A stretch of DNA of 64,000 bases from Marinovum sp048263515 (GTDB lineage: Bacteria > Pseudomonadota > Alphaproteobacteria > Rhodobacterales > Rhodobacteraceae): the NCBI RefSeq assembly GCF_048263515.1, contig NZ_JBLXEC010000017.1:1-64000 (forward strand), in the 5' to 3' direction. The translations under genes were made by a program, and so were the position numbers. The first letter of the stretch is position 1. Every line of letters starts with the position of its first letter. The notes beneath the pieces are model-generated. The model ran no database searches and was not told the DNA's origin. It saw only the letters and a list, made by a program, of their open reading frames with translations. Below, one piece after another: positions 8,371-16,330 of the stretch.

Positions 8371-8748
8371 CTATGTCTTGCAGGCCACCGCGGCGCAGCC
8401 CTTGACGGTCATCTGGTTGCCGGTGAGCCTGACCTCGGCCGGGAAATCCTTGCCGAAGATCGGCACATGGACCCGGCCGCCATAGAGGCCGCCGCCCTTG
8501 GGCTTCATGTCCCAGAGCAGGCGCTTGCCGACGTTTTTCGTGACGATCTGCTTGCCCTTGGGATCAAACGCCTTGATCAGCGTGCCGCAAAAGGCCGGCC
8601 CGCAGGGCTTGATCTGGACGATGCCGGTCTGGCCCTTGCCATCAGGTGGCGAGGCCCAGAGGCCCACCAGCGGATCGGCACCGGCCATCCCGGCCAGACC
8701 AAGGATCAGGGCGCCGGCAAGGACGGCGCGGATCGGATAGCGGCGCAT
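8371..8748 (-). CDS. DUF2147 family secreted protein (first of two paralogues)
   Basis: The 125-residue protein starts with a signal peptide (MRRYPIRAVLAGALILGLAG...AGA) and continues as a DUF2147 domain: ADPLVGLWASPPDG, then IKPCGPAFCGTLIKAF, then YGGRVHVP and a C-terminal Cys pair (KGCAAVAC). Members are small periplasmic proteins of unknown function, with a lipocalin-like beta fold suggested. AGGAGGG precedes the ATG. The downstream-facing neighbour on the same strand (8808-9194) is a paralogue, so the pair is a tandem duplication inserted between hisH and hisA. Confidence 0.85.
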   Translation of the reverse strand: MRRYPIRAVLAGALILGLAGMAGADPLVGLWASPPDGKGQTGIVQIKPCGPAFCGTLIKAFDPKGKQIVTKNVGKRLLWDMKPKGGGLYGGRVHVPIFGKDFPAEVRLTGNQMTVKGCAAVACKT

Positions 8749-8807
8749 TGCGCCCTCCTGTCACACGTCGGGAGCGCGCCGATCGCGCCCCCGCCCCATG
8801 ATGATCA

Positions 8808-9194
8808 TCACTTGAGTCTTGTCCAGACCTGAGAGCTGCAGAGCAGCCCGCCGGCGATGCAGCCGGACATCTTCAGCGTCTTGCCGTTCAGCTCCATCTT
8901 GCCGTTGTAGACCTTGCCGTTCGACGGGCGCCAGACCTTGCCGGTATACTTGCCGTTGCCGGTGGGGGTCATGCCCATGACCAGCTGCTTGCCCTTGTTG
9001 GGCGAATTGTATTCCGAGCTGCCCTTGAAAGTGCGGCTGATGACACCGCAGAGCTTGTTGCCGCAGGGCGCAATCGTCACATGCGCATAGGCGCCATCGT
9101 CGGGCTGGGTCTGCCAGACGCCGGTCGCCGGGTCGGCCGCTGCCGCGCCTGCGGCCAGACCGAAGGCCACGACCGCCAGTGCAAGTCTCTTCAT
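8808..9194 (-). CDS. DUF2147 family secreted protein (second paralogue)
   Basis: The 128-residue protein has a signal peptide (MKRLALAVVAFGLAAGAAAA) followed by DPATGVWQTQPDDGAYAHV, IAPCGNKLCGVISRTF, and KVYNGKMELNGKTLKMSGC, the DUF2147 layout. Two in-frame ATGs are 6 nt apart. The second (9194) is chosen because GGGAGGAG lies about 8 nt before it, whereas it abuts the first. It is upstream of the other DUF2147 gene by 59 bp, likely one transcript, and divergent from hisA. Confidence 0.85.
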   Translation of the reverse strand: MKRLALAVVAFGLAAGAAAADPATGVWQTQPDDGAYAHVTIAPCGNKLCGVISRTFKGSSEYNSPNKGKQLVMGMTPTGNGKYTGKVWRPSNGKVYNGKMELNGKTLKMSGCIAGGLLCSSQVWTRLK

Positions 9195-9328
9195 TTCCAT
9201 CTCCTCCCTGAGTGTGGACAGAGCCTGCGACCCATGGACCCTGCCGCGCAACTGTGACGTCGGGTCCATTGCATTCGCTGACGTTACGTGCCACACGCCG
9301 CCGAACTGCGAGTGAAGGTAGACTGCCC

Positions 9329-10051
9329 ATGATCCTCTATCCCGCCATCGACCTCAAGGACGGCAAGGCCGTGCGCCTGCTTCGCGGCGACATGGACAAG
9401 GCCACCGTGTTCAACGAAGACCCGGCCGATCAGGCCCGCGCCTTTGTCGAGGCCGGTTGTGAATGGCTGCACCTCGTGGACCTGAACGGCGCCTTTGTCG
9501 GCGGCCCGGTCAACGCCGGCGCGGTCGAGTCGATCCTCGCCGCCACCGCCGTTCCGACGCAGCTGGGCGGCGGCATCCGCGACATGAAGACGATCGAAAG
9601 CTGGCTCAACAAGGGGCTGGCGCGGGTCATCCTCGGCACCGCGGCGGTCGAAGACCCCAAGCTGGTGCGCGACGCCGCCAAGGCCTTTCCGGGCCAGGTG
9701 GCGGTCGGCATCGACGCACGCAACGGCATGGTCGCCACCAAGGGCTGGGCCGAGGAGACCAATGTCGAGGTCACCGATCTGGCGCGCAGTTTCGAAGATG
9801 CCGGCGTGGCCGCGATCATCTACACCGACATCAACCGTGACGGCGCCATGCAGGGGCCCAACATCGAGGCCACCGCGGCGCTGGCCCGCGCCGTCTCGAT
9901 CCCGGTGATCGCCTCGGGCGGTGTCTCGTCACTCGACGATCTGCGGGCGCTGCGCAACTGCGGTGCGCCGCTCAATGGCGCGATCTCGGGCCGGGCGCTT
10001 TATGACGGCGCCTTCACCCTGCGCGAGGCGCTGTCGGTGATGGCGGGCTGA
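9329..10051 (+). CDS. hisA: Phosphoribosylformimino-5-aminoimidazole carboxamide ribotide isomerase
   Basis: HisA opens the ribose ring of ProFAR to give PRFAR, the substrate of HisFH. The 240-residue half-barrel repeat protein has the paired phosphate sites and catalytic aspartates of the family: MILYPAIDLKDGKAVRL at the start and YTDINRDGAMQGPN in the second half. The ATG at 9329 fits the family start; longer frames extend over the divergent DUF2147 promoter. Its usual neighbour hisF is 14 kb downstream, beyond the quinoprotein island. Confidence 0.97.
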   Translation: MILYPAIDLKDGKAVRLLRGDMDKATVFNEDPADQARAFVEAGCEWLHLVDLNGAFVGGPVNAGAVESILAATAVPTQLGGGIRDMKTIESWLNKGLARVILGTAAVEDPKLVRDAAKAFPGQVAVGIDARNGMVATKGWAEETNVEVTDLARSFEDAGVAAIIYTDINRDGAMQGPNIEATAALARAVSIPVIASGGVSSLDDLRALRNCGAPLNGAISGRALYDGAFTLREALSVMAG

Positions 10052-10075
10052 GGCCACCTCTCCTGCCCCCCACAA

Positions 10076-10107
10076 CGAAAAATGCCCCCGCCAGTTGGCA
10101 GGGGCAT
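10076..10107 (-). terminator. Intrinsic terminator of the PQQ dehydrogenase gene
   Basis: On the minus strand an 11-bp stem (10082-10092 with 10097-10107, loop AACT) is followed by TTTTTCGTT. It starts 25 bp past the dehydrogenase stop and marks the left border of the island. Confidence 0.85.
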
Positions 10108-10131
10108 CGCAAGCAGCAGTTTTGAGCGCCG

Positions 10132-11907
10132 TCAGTTGGCGGCAAGCTGTTTCGGCAGACGGAAGGTCCAGAGCGTGCCGCCTTGGTTGAGGTAGTTGAC
10201 CTTCTTGGCCACCTCGCCGCCCCAGAGCGGCACCGCGCCGCCCCAGCCGGAAATCACCGTCACATATTGCTCGCCGTCCTGTTCCCAGGTGATCGGCTGG
10301 CCGACGATGCCGGAGCCGGTCTGGAACGACCACAGCACTTCGCCGGTCTCGTCGTCAAAGGCGATGAACTTGCCTTCGGGCGTGCCGGTGAACACCAGGC
10401 CGCCGGCGGTGGTCATGACACCGGCCCAGAGCGGCGCGTCGTTCTTGTACTCCCACTTGATCTCGCCGCTGTCAGGGTCGATCGCCTTGAGGCTGCCGAT
10501 GTGGTCTTCGTAGTTCGGCTTGATGGTAAAGCCCGAGCCGAGGTAGGCCGCGCCCTTCTTGTAGGTGATCGGCTCGTTCCAGATGTCCATGCCCCATTCG
10601 TTCGACGGCACGTAGAACAGGCCGGTGGTCGGCGAATGCGCCATCGGCATCCAGTTCTTGCCACCAAGGAAGGAGGGCGAGGAAAAGACCACTTCGCCTT
10701 TCTTGCCGTCGGCCGCCGCCGAGGGATCGCCGGGGCGGTTGTCCTCGACAAAGATCGGACGGCCGGTCTCGTCGATGCCTTCGGCCCAAGTGATGTCCTT
10801 GACGAAGGGCGTGGCCGAGACGAAGGCGCCGTCTTCGCGGTTCAGCACGTAGAAGAACCCGTTGCGGTCGGCGGTGGCAAAGCGCTTGTTGCCCTCGCGG
10901 TCGGTATAGGCCACGACCTCGTTCACGCCGTCATAATCCCAGCCTTCGCGCGGGGTGGTCTGGAAGTGCCACTTGATCTCGCCGGTGGCCGGGTCGATGC
11001 CAAGGCGCGAGGCGGCATAGAGGTTATCACCGGAATTGTCGTCCTTCGGCGTGCCGGCATCGCGCAGGTGGCTGTTCCAGGGCGCCGGGTTGCCGGTGCC
11101 GAACACCAGCGTGTCGGTGTCGGCGTCATACGAGCCGCCCAGCCAGGTGGCGCCGCCGCCGGTCTTCCACATGTCGCCGGGCCAGGTGGCGTTGAGCTCA
11201 CCGGTCATGGTGCTTTCTTCGCCGTTGAGCATGCCCATGTGGCCTTCGATCACCGGGCGTTCCCAGACCAGTTCGCCGGTCTCGGCGTCGCGCGCCTGGA
11301 CCGAGCCGACAATGCCGAATTCGCCGCCGGAATTGCCGGTGACGACCAGGCCTTTGACGATCAGCGGCGCGGCGGTGTAGCTGTAGCCGGCCTTGTAATC
11401 GGCGATCTTCTTGTTCCAGACGGTGTCGCCGGTCTTGGCGTTCAGCGCCACGATCCGCGCGTCGAGCGTGCCGAAATAGATGTTCTCGCCGTAGATCGCC
11501 GCGCCCCGGTTGACCACGTCGCAGCAGGGCAGGATGCCCTCGGGCAGGCGGGCGTCATACTGCCAGAGCTCTTCGCCGGTCTTCACGTCGATCGCATAGA
11601 GCCGCGAATAAGAGCCGGTGATATACATCACGCCGTCATGCACCAGCGGCTGGGTCTCCTGGCCGCGCTGCTTTTCGCCACCAAGCGAGAAGGCCCAGGC
11701 CGGCACCAGGTTCTTGACGTTGTCCTTGTTGAGGATGTCGAGCGGCGAATGGCGCTGCAGATGCCGCCCCATGCCGTTGGTCAGCACGTCACCGGTGGAT
11801 GCGGTATCGTTGGCCAGCATCTCCTCCGTCACGCCCATGCCGTGACTTTCCGCAAATGCGGATGTCGCCAGCAACCCTGCGGTGACGGCGATGATGAATC
11901 TGTTCAT
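10132..11907 (-). CDS. PQQ-dependent alcohol dehydrogenase with lanthanide-type DYD motif (ExaF/PedH-like)
   Basis: This periplasmic quinoprotein oxidises primary alcohols (and often aldehydes) and passes electrons to a c-type cytochrome. The 591-residue protein has a signal peptide (to about AFA-ES, residue 20) and an eight-bladed propeller with tryptophan-docking repeats. The adjacent-cysteine PQQ contact is at C128-C129 (ILPCCDVVNRG). Metal ligands appear as E196 (GGEFG), N273 (GTGNP), D324 and D326 in GWDYDGVNE. The second Asp of DYD is the extra ligand found in XoxF, ExaF and PedH; calcium enzymes lack it. PCCDVVNRGAAI is closer to the ethanol-dehydrogenase branch than to XoxF. GGGAGGAG lies 7 nt before the ATG at 11907. 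Specific substrate is not known. Confidence 0.93.
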   Translation of the reverse strand: MNRFIIAVTAGLLATSAFAESHGMGVTEEMLANDTASTGDVLTNGMGRHLQRHSPLDILNKDNVKNLVPAWAFSLGGEKQRGQETQPLVHDGVMYITGSYSRLYAIDVKTGEELWQYDARLPEGILPCCDVVNRGAAIYGENIYFGTLDARIVALNAKTGDTVWNKKIADYKAGYSYTAAPLIVKGLVVTGNSGGEFGIVGSVQARDAETGELVWERPVIEGHMGMLNGEESTMTGELNATWPGDMWKTGGGATWLGGSYDADTDTLVFGTGNPAPWNSHLRDAGTPKDDNSGDNLYAASRLGIDPATGEIKWHFQTTPREGWDYDGVNEVVAYTDREGNKRFATADRNGFFYVLNREDGAFVSATPFVKDITWAEGIDETGRPIFVEDNRPGDPSAAADGKKGEVVFSSPSFLGGKNWMPMAHSPTTGLFYVPSNEWGMDIWNEPITYKKGAAYLGSGFTIKPNYEDHIGSLKAIDPDSGEIKWEYKNDAPLWAGVMTTAGGLVFTGTPEGKFIAFDDETGEVLWSFQTGSGIVGQPITWEQDGEQYVTVISGWGGAVPLWGGEVAKKVNYLNQGGTLWTFRLPKQLAAN

Positions 11908-12021
11908 GTCAGGTCTCCTCCCATGGCCCTGCACTAGGACCGGATCAGTCGGGCCGCGCCCAAAAGGCGGGCGCAGGGCCCCGCTTCATCATTCTCGCAA
12001 AGCCCCTGCGCAGGTATTGGA

Positions 12022-12148
12022 TATTGGTCGTAAGACCCATTGTCCGTTGACAACGTCGAAAATACCCTGTCTCCAAACGCGATTCGCACCGGCGCAAGCC
12101 TATGGTCGTATTTGAGGGATCGCCGCTTTCGCTCATCCTGCGACCAAA
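12022..12148. promoter_or_regulatory. Divergent promoter region with three TGGTCG motifs
   Basis: Between the dehydrogenase and the NitT/TauT-type binding-protein gene the motif occurs at 12024-12037 (TTGGTCGTAAGACC, itself containing GGTC-GTAA-GACC), 12101-12110 (TATGGTCGTA) and, on the minus strand, 12139-12148 (TTTGGTCGCA). The same core appears before other genes of the island. This is a candidate operator for a shared regulator; no regulator gene is in the island. Confidence 0.45.
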
Positions 12149-12160
12149 CGGGAGGATCAC

Positions 12161-13132
12161 ATGACCATTACACGGATTCTGGGCGGCGCCGCGGCGGCCG
12201 TCATCATGGCAACCGCCGCCCTCGCCGAGACCCCGGTGCTGCGCGCCTCGGTGCTCAAGTTCGGCACCGTCAACTGGGAGCTCGACACCATCACCCACCA
12301 TGGGCTCGACGCCGAACAGGGCTTCGACCTCGAGGTGCAGGGCGTCGCCGGCAGCAGCGCGGCGCAGATCGCCTTTCAGGGCGGCGAGACCGATGTCATC
12401 GTCTCTGACTGGCTCTGGGTGGCGCGGCAGCGCGCGGCGGGGCGGGATTACGTCTTCATCCCCTATTCCAAGGCCGTGGGCGGCGTGATGGTGGCCAAGG
12501 ACAGCCCGGCGCAGAGCCTTGCCGACCTCAAAGGCACCAAGATCGGCATTGCCGGCGGGCCGCTCGACAAGAGCTGGCTGATCCTGCGGGCCTATGCCGA
12601 GAAAACCCATGGCATGGATCTCGCCGGTGAGACCGAGCAGGTCTTCGGCGCGCCGCCGCTGATCTTCAAGTCGGCGCTCTCGGGCGAGGTCGGCGCGGCG
12701 ATCAACTTCTGGCACTTCATGGCCAAGATGGAAGCCTCGGGCATGCGCACGCTGATCGACGTGGCCGAGGCCGCCACCGATCTGGGACTCGACCCGGAGA
12801 CGCCGCTGCTGGGCTATGTGATCACCGGCGAGATGCTGCGCGAGCAGCCTGATCTGGTGAACGGGCTTGCCGCTGCCTCGCGCGCGGCCAAGGACATGCT
12901 GGCCAGCGACGATGCCGAATGGGACCGGCTGCGCGCACGGATGAACGCCAAGACCGACGCCGAGTTCGAGGCGCTCAAGGCCGGCTTCCGCGCCGGCATC
13001 CCGGCCCCCGGCCCGGTGGACGAGGCGGCCGCGGCGCGGATGCTGGCGCTGATGGCGGACCTGGGCGGCGAGGCACTGATCGGCGAGGCCACCGAGCTGC
13101 CGCAAGGGACCTTCCTGCAAAGTGGCAGCTGA
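12161..13132 (+). CDS. NitT/TauT-type ABC transporter substrate-binding protein
   Basis: The 323-residue periplasmic protein has a signal peptide (to about ALA-ET, residue 23) and an NMT1/SsuA-like fold: ASVLKFGTVNWELDTITHHG, then GGETDVIVSDWLWVARQR, then LADLKGTKIGIAGGPLDKSW. Such proteins bind small organic ions (nitrate, sulfonates, thiamine precursors). GGAGGATCAC precedes the ATG. The ATPase gene overlaps its 3' end by 11 bp, and the matching permease is at 23283, at the other end of the island. The ligand is unknown. Given the island it might be an alcohol-derived acid, a PQQ-related molecule or a metal complex, which is speculation. Confidence 0.85.
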   Translation: MTITRILGGAAAAVIMATAALAETPVLRASVLKFGTVNWELDTITHHGLDAEQGFDLEVQGVAGSSAAQIAFQGGETDVIVSDWLWVARQRAAGRDYVFIPYSKAVGGVMVAKDSPAQSLADLKGTKIGIAGGPLDKSWLILRAYAEKTHGMDLAGETEQVFGAPPLIFKSALSGEVGAAINFWHFMAKMEASGMRTLIDVAEAATDLGLDPETPLLGYVITGEMLREQPDLVNGLAAASRAAKDMLASDDAEWDRLRARMNAKTDAEFEALKAGFRAGIPAPGPVDEAAAARMLALMADLGGEALIGEATELPQGTFLQSGS

Positions 13133-13835
13133 ACGGACCCTCGTGCAGGACAGCACAGGCCCGGCCGACCAGCCGGGCCCGTTGCTCGACCTGCATCTCA
13201 CCCGGCTGGACTATGGCCCCGCGCCAGTGCTGGGCGAAATCACCCTGCAGGTGCGGCGCGGCGAGACGCTCGCGCTGGTCGGCCCTTCGGGCATCGGCAA
13301 ATCCTCGATGCTGCGGGTGATGGCCGGGCTGCATGACGATTTCAGCGGTCACTGCCATGTCGCCGGCAAAACGGCGATGATCTTTCAGGAGCCGACGTTG
13401 CTGCCCTGGCGCAGCGTCCGCGACAATATCCGCATTCCCACCGGCGCCTCGCAGGCCGAGGCCGAAGCCGCCCTGGCCGAGGTTGGCCTTGCCGGGCGCG
13501 AGGGCGACTATCCCGGCCAGCTGTCGCTCGGCCAACAGCGTCGGCTGTCGCTGGCGCGGGCCTTTGCGGTCAGGCCGGACCTTCTGTTGATGGACGAACC
13601 CTTCGTCTCGCTCGATCCCGAGCTTGTCGAGGAAATGATGGTACTCTTCGCCCGCCTGCGCGCCGCGCATGGCGTGACCACGATCCTCGTCACCCATGTC
13701 GAGGCCGAGGCCAAGCGATTGGCCAGCCGCATCGTGACCCTGGGCGGCAGCCCGGCGCGGGTCACCGGCGATGTTCAGAACAGGGGCGCGTATTTCCAGT
13801 TGTCGGCGTCCGGCGTCACCTCGTCGGGATCGTAA
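13122..13835 (+). CDS. NitT/TauT-type ABC transporter ATP-binding protein
   Basis: The 237-residue ATPase shows Walker A GPSGIGKSS, Q-loop IFQEPTLLPW, signature LSLGQQRR (the usual LSGGQ is changed to LSLGQ), Walker B LLLMDEP and switch THVEAEA. It uses a GTG at 13122, 11 bp inside the binding-protein gene; a second GTG 21 bp later is possible. The first 25 residues are a non-conserved lead. Its last 20 codons lie antisense to the end of the convergent Sel1-repeat gene (61-bp overlap), so the C-terminal tail is probably not functional. Partner permease: 23283-24041. Confidence 0.9.
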   Translation: MAAERTLVQDSTGPADQPGPLLDLHLTRLDYGPAPVLGEITLQVRRGETLALVGPSGIGKSSMLRVMAGLHDDFSGHCHVAGKTAMIFQEPTLLPWRSVRDNIRIPTGASQAEAEAALAEVGLAGREGDYPGQLSLGQQRRLSLARAFAVRPDLLLMDEPFVSLDPELVEEMMVLFARLRAAHGVTTILVTHVEAEAKRLASRIVTLGGSPARVTGDVQNRGAYFQLSASGVTSSGS

Positions 13836-14311
13836 CCCGCCGCCTGCAGCCGCTGCGCCGCCGGCAGACCATCGCGCGCCGCCTCATCGACATAGCGCTT
13901 TCCCAGGCCCTGATCCTGCGCCACGCCGTGGCCGCGCAACAGGTCGAGCCCGTAGTTGAACTTGCCCACCGGATCGCCCAGCTCTGCCGCGCGCCGGTCC
14001 CATTCGGCGGCGGCGTCGGGGTTGTATTCGCCGCCCAGACCGTTGTTGTCGAGCTGGCTCATCCAGGTCATCGCGCCGGTGTAGCCCGCCGCGGCGCAGT
14101 TCTGGAACAGCCGCCGCGCGGCGGCGTGATCGCCGGATTTCGTCAGCATGTAACCAGTGGCGCACAGCACCATGCCGGTCTCGCCCCGCTCGGCGCGTTC
14201 GGTGATCGACTGCCAGGTCATCTCGTCGGGATTGAGGGTGCCAAACGGCTCGTCCCCCTCGGCAAGGGCGGGGGTGGCAAGGCAGATCAGGGCGCAGAGA
14301 AGCTGTTTCAT
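13775..14311 (-). CDS. Sel1-repeat secreted protein
   Basis: The 178-residue protein has a signal peptide (MKQLLCALICLATPALA) and Sel1-like helical repeats: GDHAAARRLFQNCAAAGYTGAMTWMSQL, then PDAAAEWDRRAAELGDPVGKFNYGLDLLRGHGV, then GLGKRYVDEAARDGLPAAQRL. Sel1 repeats act as protein-interaction scaffolds. The ATG at 14311 is preferred over that at 14347 because the signal peptide starts there and a TGGTCG motif sits about 43 nt upstream. The gene follows the ABC operon on the same strand but has its own upstream region. A role in assembling the periplasmic quinoprotein system is inference. Confidence 0.75.
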   Translation of the reverse strand: MKQLLCALICLATPALAEGDEPFGTLNPDEMTWQSITERAERGETGMVLCATGYMLTKSGDHAAARRLFQNCAAAGYTGAMTWMSQLDNNGLGGEYNPDAAAEWDRRAAELGDPVGKFNYGLDLLRGHGVAQDQGLGKRYVDEAARDGLPAAQRLQAAGYDPDEVTPDADNWKYAPLF

Positions 14312-14352
14312 GCTCTTGAAGCTAGCGCAGAGGCAGTGAATTTTCATCCCTT

Positions 14353-14366
14353 TATGGTCGTAGACC
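14353..14366. promoter_or_regulatory. Candidate operator upstream of the Sel1 gene
   Basis: TATGGTCGTAGACC contains the inverted pair GGTC-GTA-GACC. It matches the 12024 site (GGTC-GTAA-GACC) and lies in the short gap between the ABC-2 permease stop and the Sel1 gene. Confidence 0.4.
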
Positions 14367-14371
14367 CGCCC

Positions 14372-15163
14372 TCAACCCCGCCGCGCGATCCGCGTGCGCG
14401 CCGGATCGTAGCCCCAGAGCGCCAGCGCGGTGAAGACCAGCGCGGCCAGCAGCACCCAGATCAGCGCTTTGCCGTTGAACTGCGCATAAAGCGCAAAGCG
14501 GATCAGCTCGACCGCATGGGTAAAGGGGTTGGCGGCGCAGATGTCGTGCAAAAGCTTCGAGCTTTCGGCCATCTTCCACAGCGGGTAGAGCGCCGAGGAC
14601 AGAAAGAACATCGGAAAGATGACGAAGTTCATCACGCCGGCGAAGTTCTCCAACTGCCGGATGAAGCTCGACAGCACCAGCCCCAGCGCGCCCAGCATCA
14701 GCCCCGCCACCACCAGCGCCGGCAGCGCGGTGACATAGCCCCAGGCCGGCAGGGTGATGCCAAAGGCTGCGGCGATGGCGAGGAAGGCATAGACCTGCAG
14801 CACCGAGATCACGGTCGAGCCCGCCAGCTTGGCAAAGAGCAGCCACCAGCGCGGCAGCGGCGAGGTCAGCAGCAGCTTCATCGAGCCCATCTCGCGGTCG
14901 TAGACCAGCGAAAGCGAGGATTGCATGCCGTTGAACAACAGGATCATGCCGCAGAGGCCGGGGACGATATAGGTCTCGTAAGTGATGTAGGTCTGGTAGG
15001 GCGGGATGATGCTGAGCCCCAGCGCGGCGCGAAACCCGGCGGCGAAGACCAAGAGCCAGACCAGGGGCCGCACCAGCGCCGCGATGAAGCGCTCGCGCTG
15101 GTGGACAAAACGCAGCGCCTCGCGGCCGACAATGGCGCGCAGCGAGGTGAGATAGGCCCTCAT
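14372..15163 (-). CDS. ABC-2 type permease of the PQQ-dehydrogenase-associated transporter (PedC-like)
   Basis: The 263-residue integral membrane protein has about six hydrophobic segments and the ABC-2 (DrrB/NodJ-like) layout, with YETYIVPGLCGMILLFNGMQSSLSLVYDREMGSMKLLLTSPLPRWW in the conserved first loop and FFLSSALYPLWKMAESSKLL near the end. Permeases of this kind recur beside PQQ alcohol dehydrogenases. In Pseudomonas putida the PedA1A2BC system is needed for growth at low lanthanide. Its start overlaps the stop of the ATPase gene by 4 bp (ATGA), so it is the last gene of a five-gene operon reading leftward from 18459. Confidence 0.88.
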   Translation of the reverse strand: MRAYLTSLRAIVGREALRFVHQRERFIAALVRPLVWLLVFAAGFRAALGLSIIPPYQTYITYETYIVPGLCGMILLFNGMQSSLSLVYDREMGSMKLLLTSPLPRWWLLFAKLAGSTVISVLQVYAFLAIAAAFGITLPAWGYVTALPALVVAGLMLGALGLVLSSFIRQLENFAGVMNFVIFPMFFLSSALYPLWKMAESSKLLHDICAANPFTHAVELIRFALYAQFNGKALIWVLLAALVFTALALWGYDPARTRIARRG

Positions 15164-15876
15164 GCCGGCGCCCCGGTGAGCGCGAGGAAACGCGCCTGCA
15201 ACGTCTGGTCACCGGCGATGTCCCGGGCGGTGCCGCTGGCCAGCACCCGCGCGCGGTGCAGCAGCACCAGCCGGTCGTCGGGCCGCACCTCGTCGGTCAG
15301 ATGGGTGGCCCAGAGCACGGTGACGCCCTCGTCGGCCAGCCCGTGCACGTGATCGGTGATCGCCGCGCGGGCGGCAGCATCGAGGCCAACGGTCGGCTCG
15401 TCAAGCAGCAGAACGCTCGGGTCATGCACCAGCGCGCGGGCAATCTCGGCCCGCCTGCGGTGGCCGCCGTTGAGCGCGCGGCATTTCTCGCCGGCGCGCT
15501 CCAGCATGCCGAGCCGCGCCAGCGCGGCGTCGATCCTCTGCCGCGCCCTGCGCCCCGAGAGCCCGTGCAGGGCGGCGAAATAGGCAAGGTTCTGGCGCAC
15601 CGTCAGGTCGAGATCGAGCGTTGTCTGCTGGAATACGATCCCCAGCCGCGCCAGCGCCGCGCGCGGGTTGGCCGCGAGGTCCTGCCCGGCGATGGTGATC
15701 CGCCCCTCGGGGCTGACGAACAAACGGGTCAGCAGGTTGAAGAGTGTCGACTTGCCGGCGCCATTGGGGCCCAGAAGCGCGCAGAAAGCGCCGGGCGGCA
15801 CCTCGAAGGACACGTTGTCCAGCGCCTGTCTGGCACCGTAGCAATAGCTCAGCCCGGCGACCGTCAGCCCGGTCAT
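15160..15876 (-). CDS. ABC transporter ATP-binding protein, PQQ-dehydrogenase-associated (PedB-like)
   Basis: The 238-residue ATPase has Walker A GPNGAGKST, signature LNGGHRRRAEIARAL (LSGGQ altered to LNGGH), Walker B VLLLDEPTVGLD and switch THL. The overall pattern is that of ABC-2 partners (CcmA/NodI-like). It overlaps the permease gene and the 144-aa protein gene by 4 bp each, giving strict translational coupling. Associated in known clusters with alcohol dehydrogenases of the PQQ type; the transported substrate and even the direction of transport are not established. Confidence 0.9.
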   Translation of the reverse strand: MTGLTVAGLSYCYGARQALDNVSFEVPPGAFCALLGPNGAGKSTLFNLLTRLFVSPEGRITIAGQDLAANPRAALARLGIVFQQTTLDLDLTVRQNLAYFAALHGLSGRRARQRIDAALARLGMLERAGEKCRALNGGHRRRAEIARALVHDPSVLLLDEPTVGLDAAARAAITDHVHGLADEGVTVLWATHLTDEVRPDDRLVLLHRARVLASGTARDIAGDQTLQARFLALTGAPA

Positions 15877-16307
15877 TCTATCGTGATGTCAAGGCGTTGG
15901 GTCTCTCCGGTGGTGCCGGGGATCTTGATGTAATAGCGCCCCGGCTTGATCGCGACAAAGCCGATCTCCATCTCGCCGGCCTCGTCGAATTCGACACTGT
16001 CGAGGCCGAGGGGCCGGATCTCCAGCCCTTCCACGACGATCTCGTCGATCCAGATGGCGCGAAAGAACTCTGGCCCCACCAGCGCCAACTCCTGGCTGCC
16101 GTCGCCCTGGATCTCGACCTCGTAATAGGTCCCGGATTGCAGCACCCATGGCGCCTCCGACAGGGGTTCGCCGGCCGACAGGATGATCGGCGGCAGGTCC
16201 TGCTTGTTCTTGCCCGAGAGCAGCCCCGCCGCGCCAAAGCCCTGGGCCGGCGCGGCCAGCGGTGCAATGACAAGGGTCGCAACAAGGGCCAGGGAACGAA
16301 GGGTCAT
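15873..16307 (-). CDS. Secreted 144-aa protein of the PQQ-associated ABC operon
   Basis: A signal peptide (MTLRSLALVATLVIAPLAAPA) is followed by a probably all-beta domain: PIILSAGEPLSEAPWVLQSG, YYEVEIQGDGSQELALVG, WIDEIVVEGLEIRPLG, then IKPGRYYIKIPG. The pattern resembles a cupredoxin-like sandwich, but no copper-binding His/Cys set is visible. It is coupled by 4 bp to the ATPase gene and lies 23 bp after the beta-propeller gene. I do not recognise a named family. Its position suggests a periplasmic accessory of the ABC system. Confidence 0.75.
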   Translation of the reverse strand: MTLRSLALVATLVIAPLAAPAQGFGAAGLLSGKNKQDLPPIILSAGEPLSEAPWVLQSGTYYEVEIQGDGSQELALVGPEFFRAIWIDEIVVEGLEIRPLGLDSVEFDEAGEMEIGFVAIKPGRYYIKIPGTTGETQRLDITIE

Positions 16308-16330
16308 GCGGGTCTCTCCATGTCAGGGGG

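Noticed and set aside
10132..11907. Calcium-type methanol dehydrogenase MxaF
   Set aside because: The DYD motif and the ILPCCDVVNRGAAI context fit Ln-dependent ethanol-type enzymes; no mxaI or mxaACKL genes are present.
13775..14347. Longer start of the Sel1 protein at 14347
   Set aside because: It would put 12 residues before a clear signal peptide and place the ATG next to the TGGTCG motif; the ATG at 14311 is more likely.
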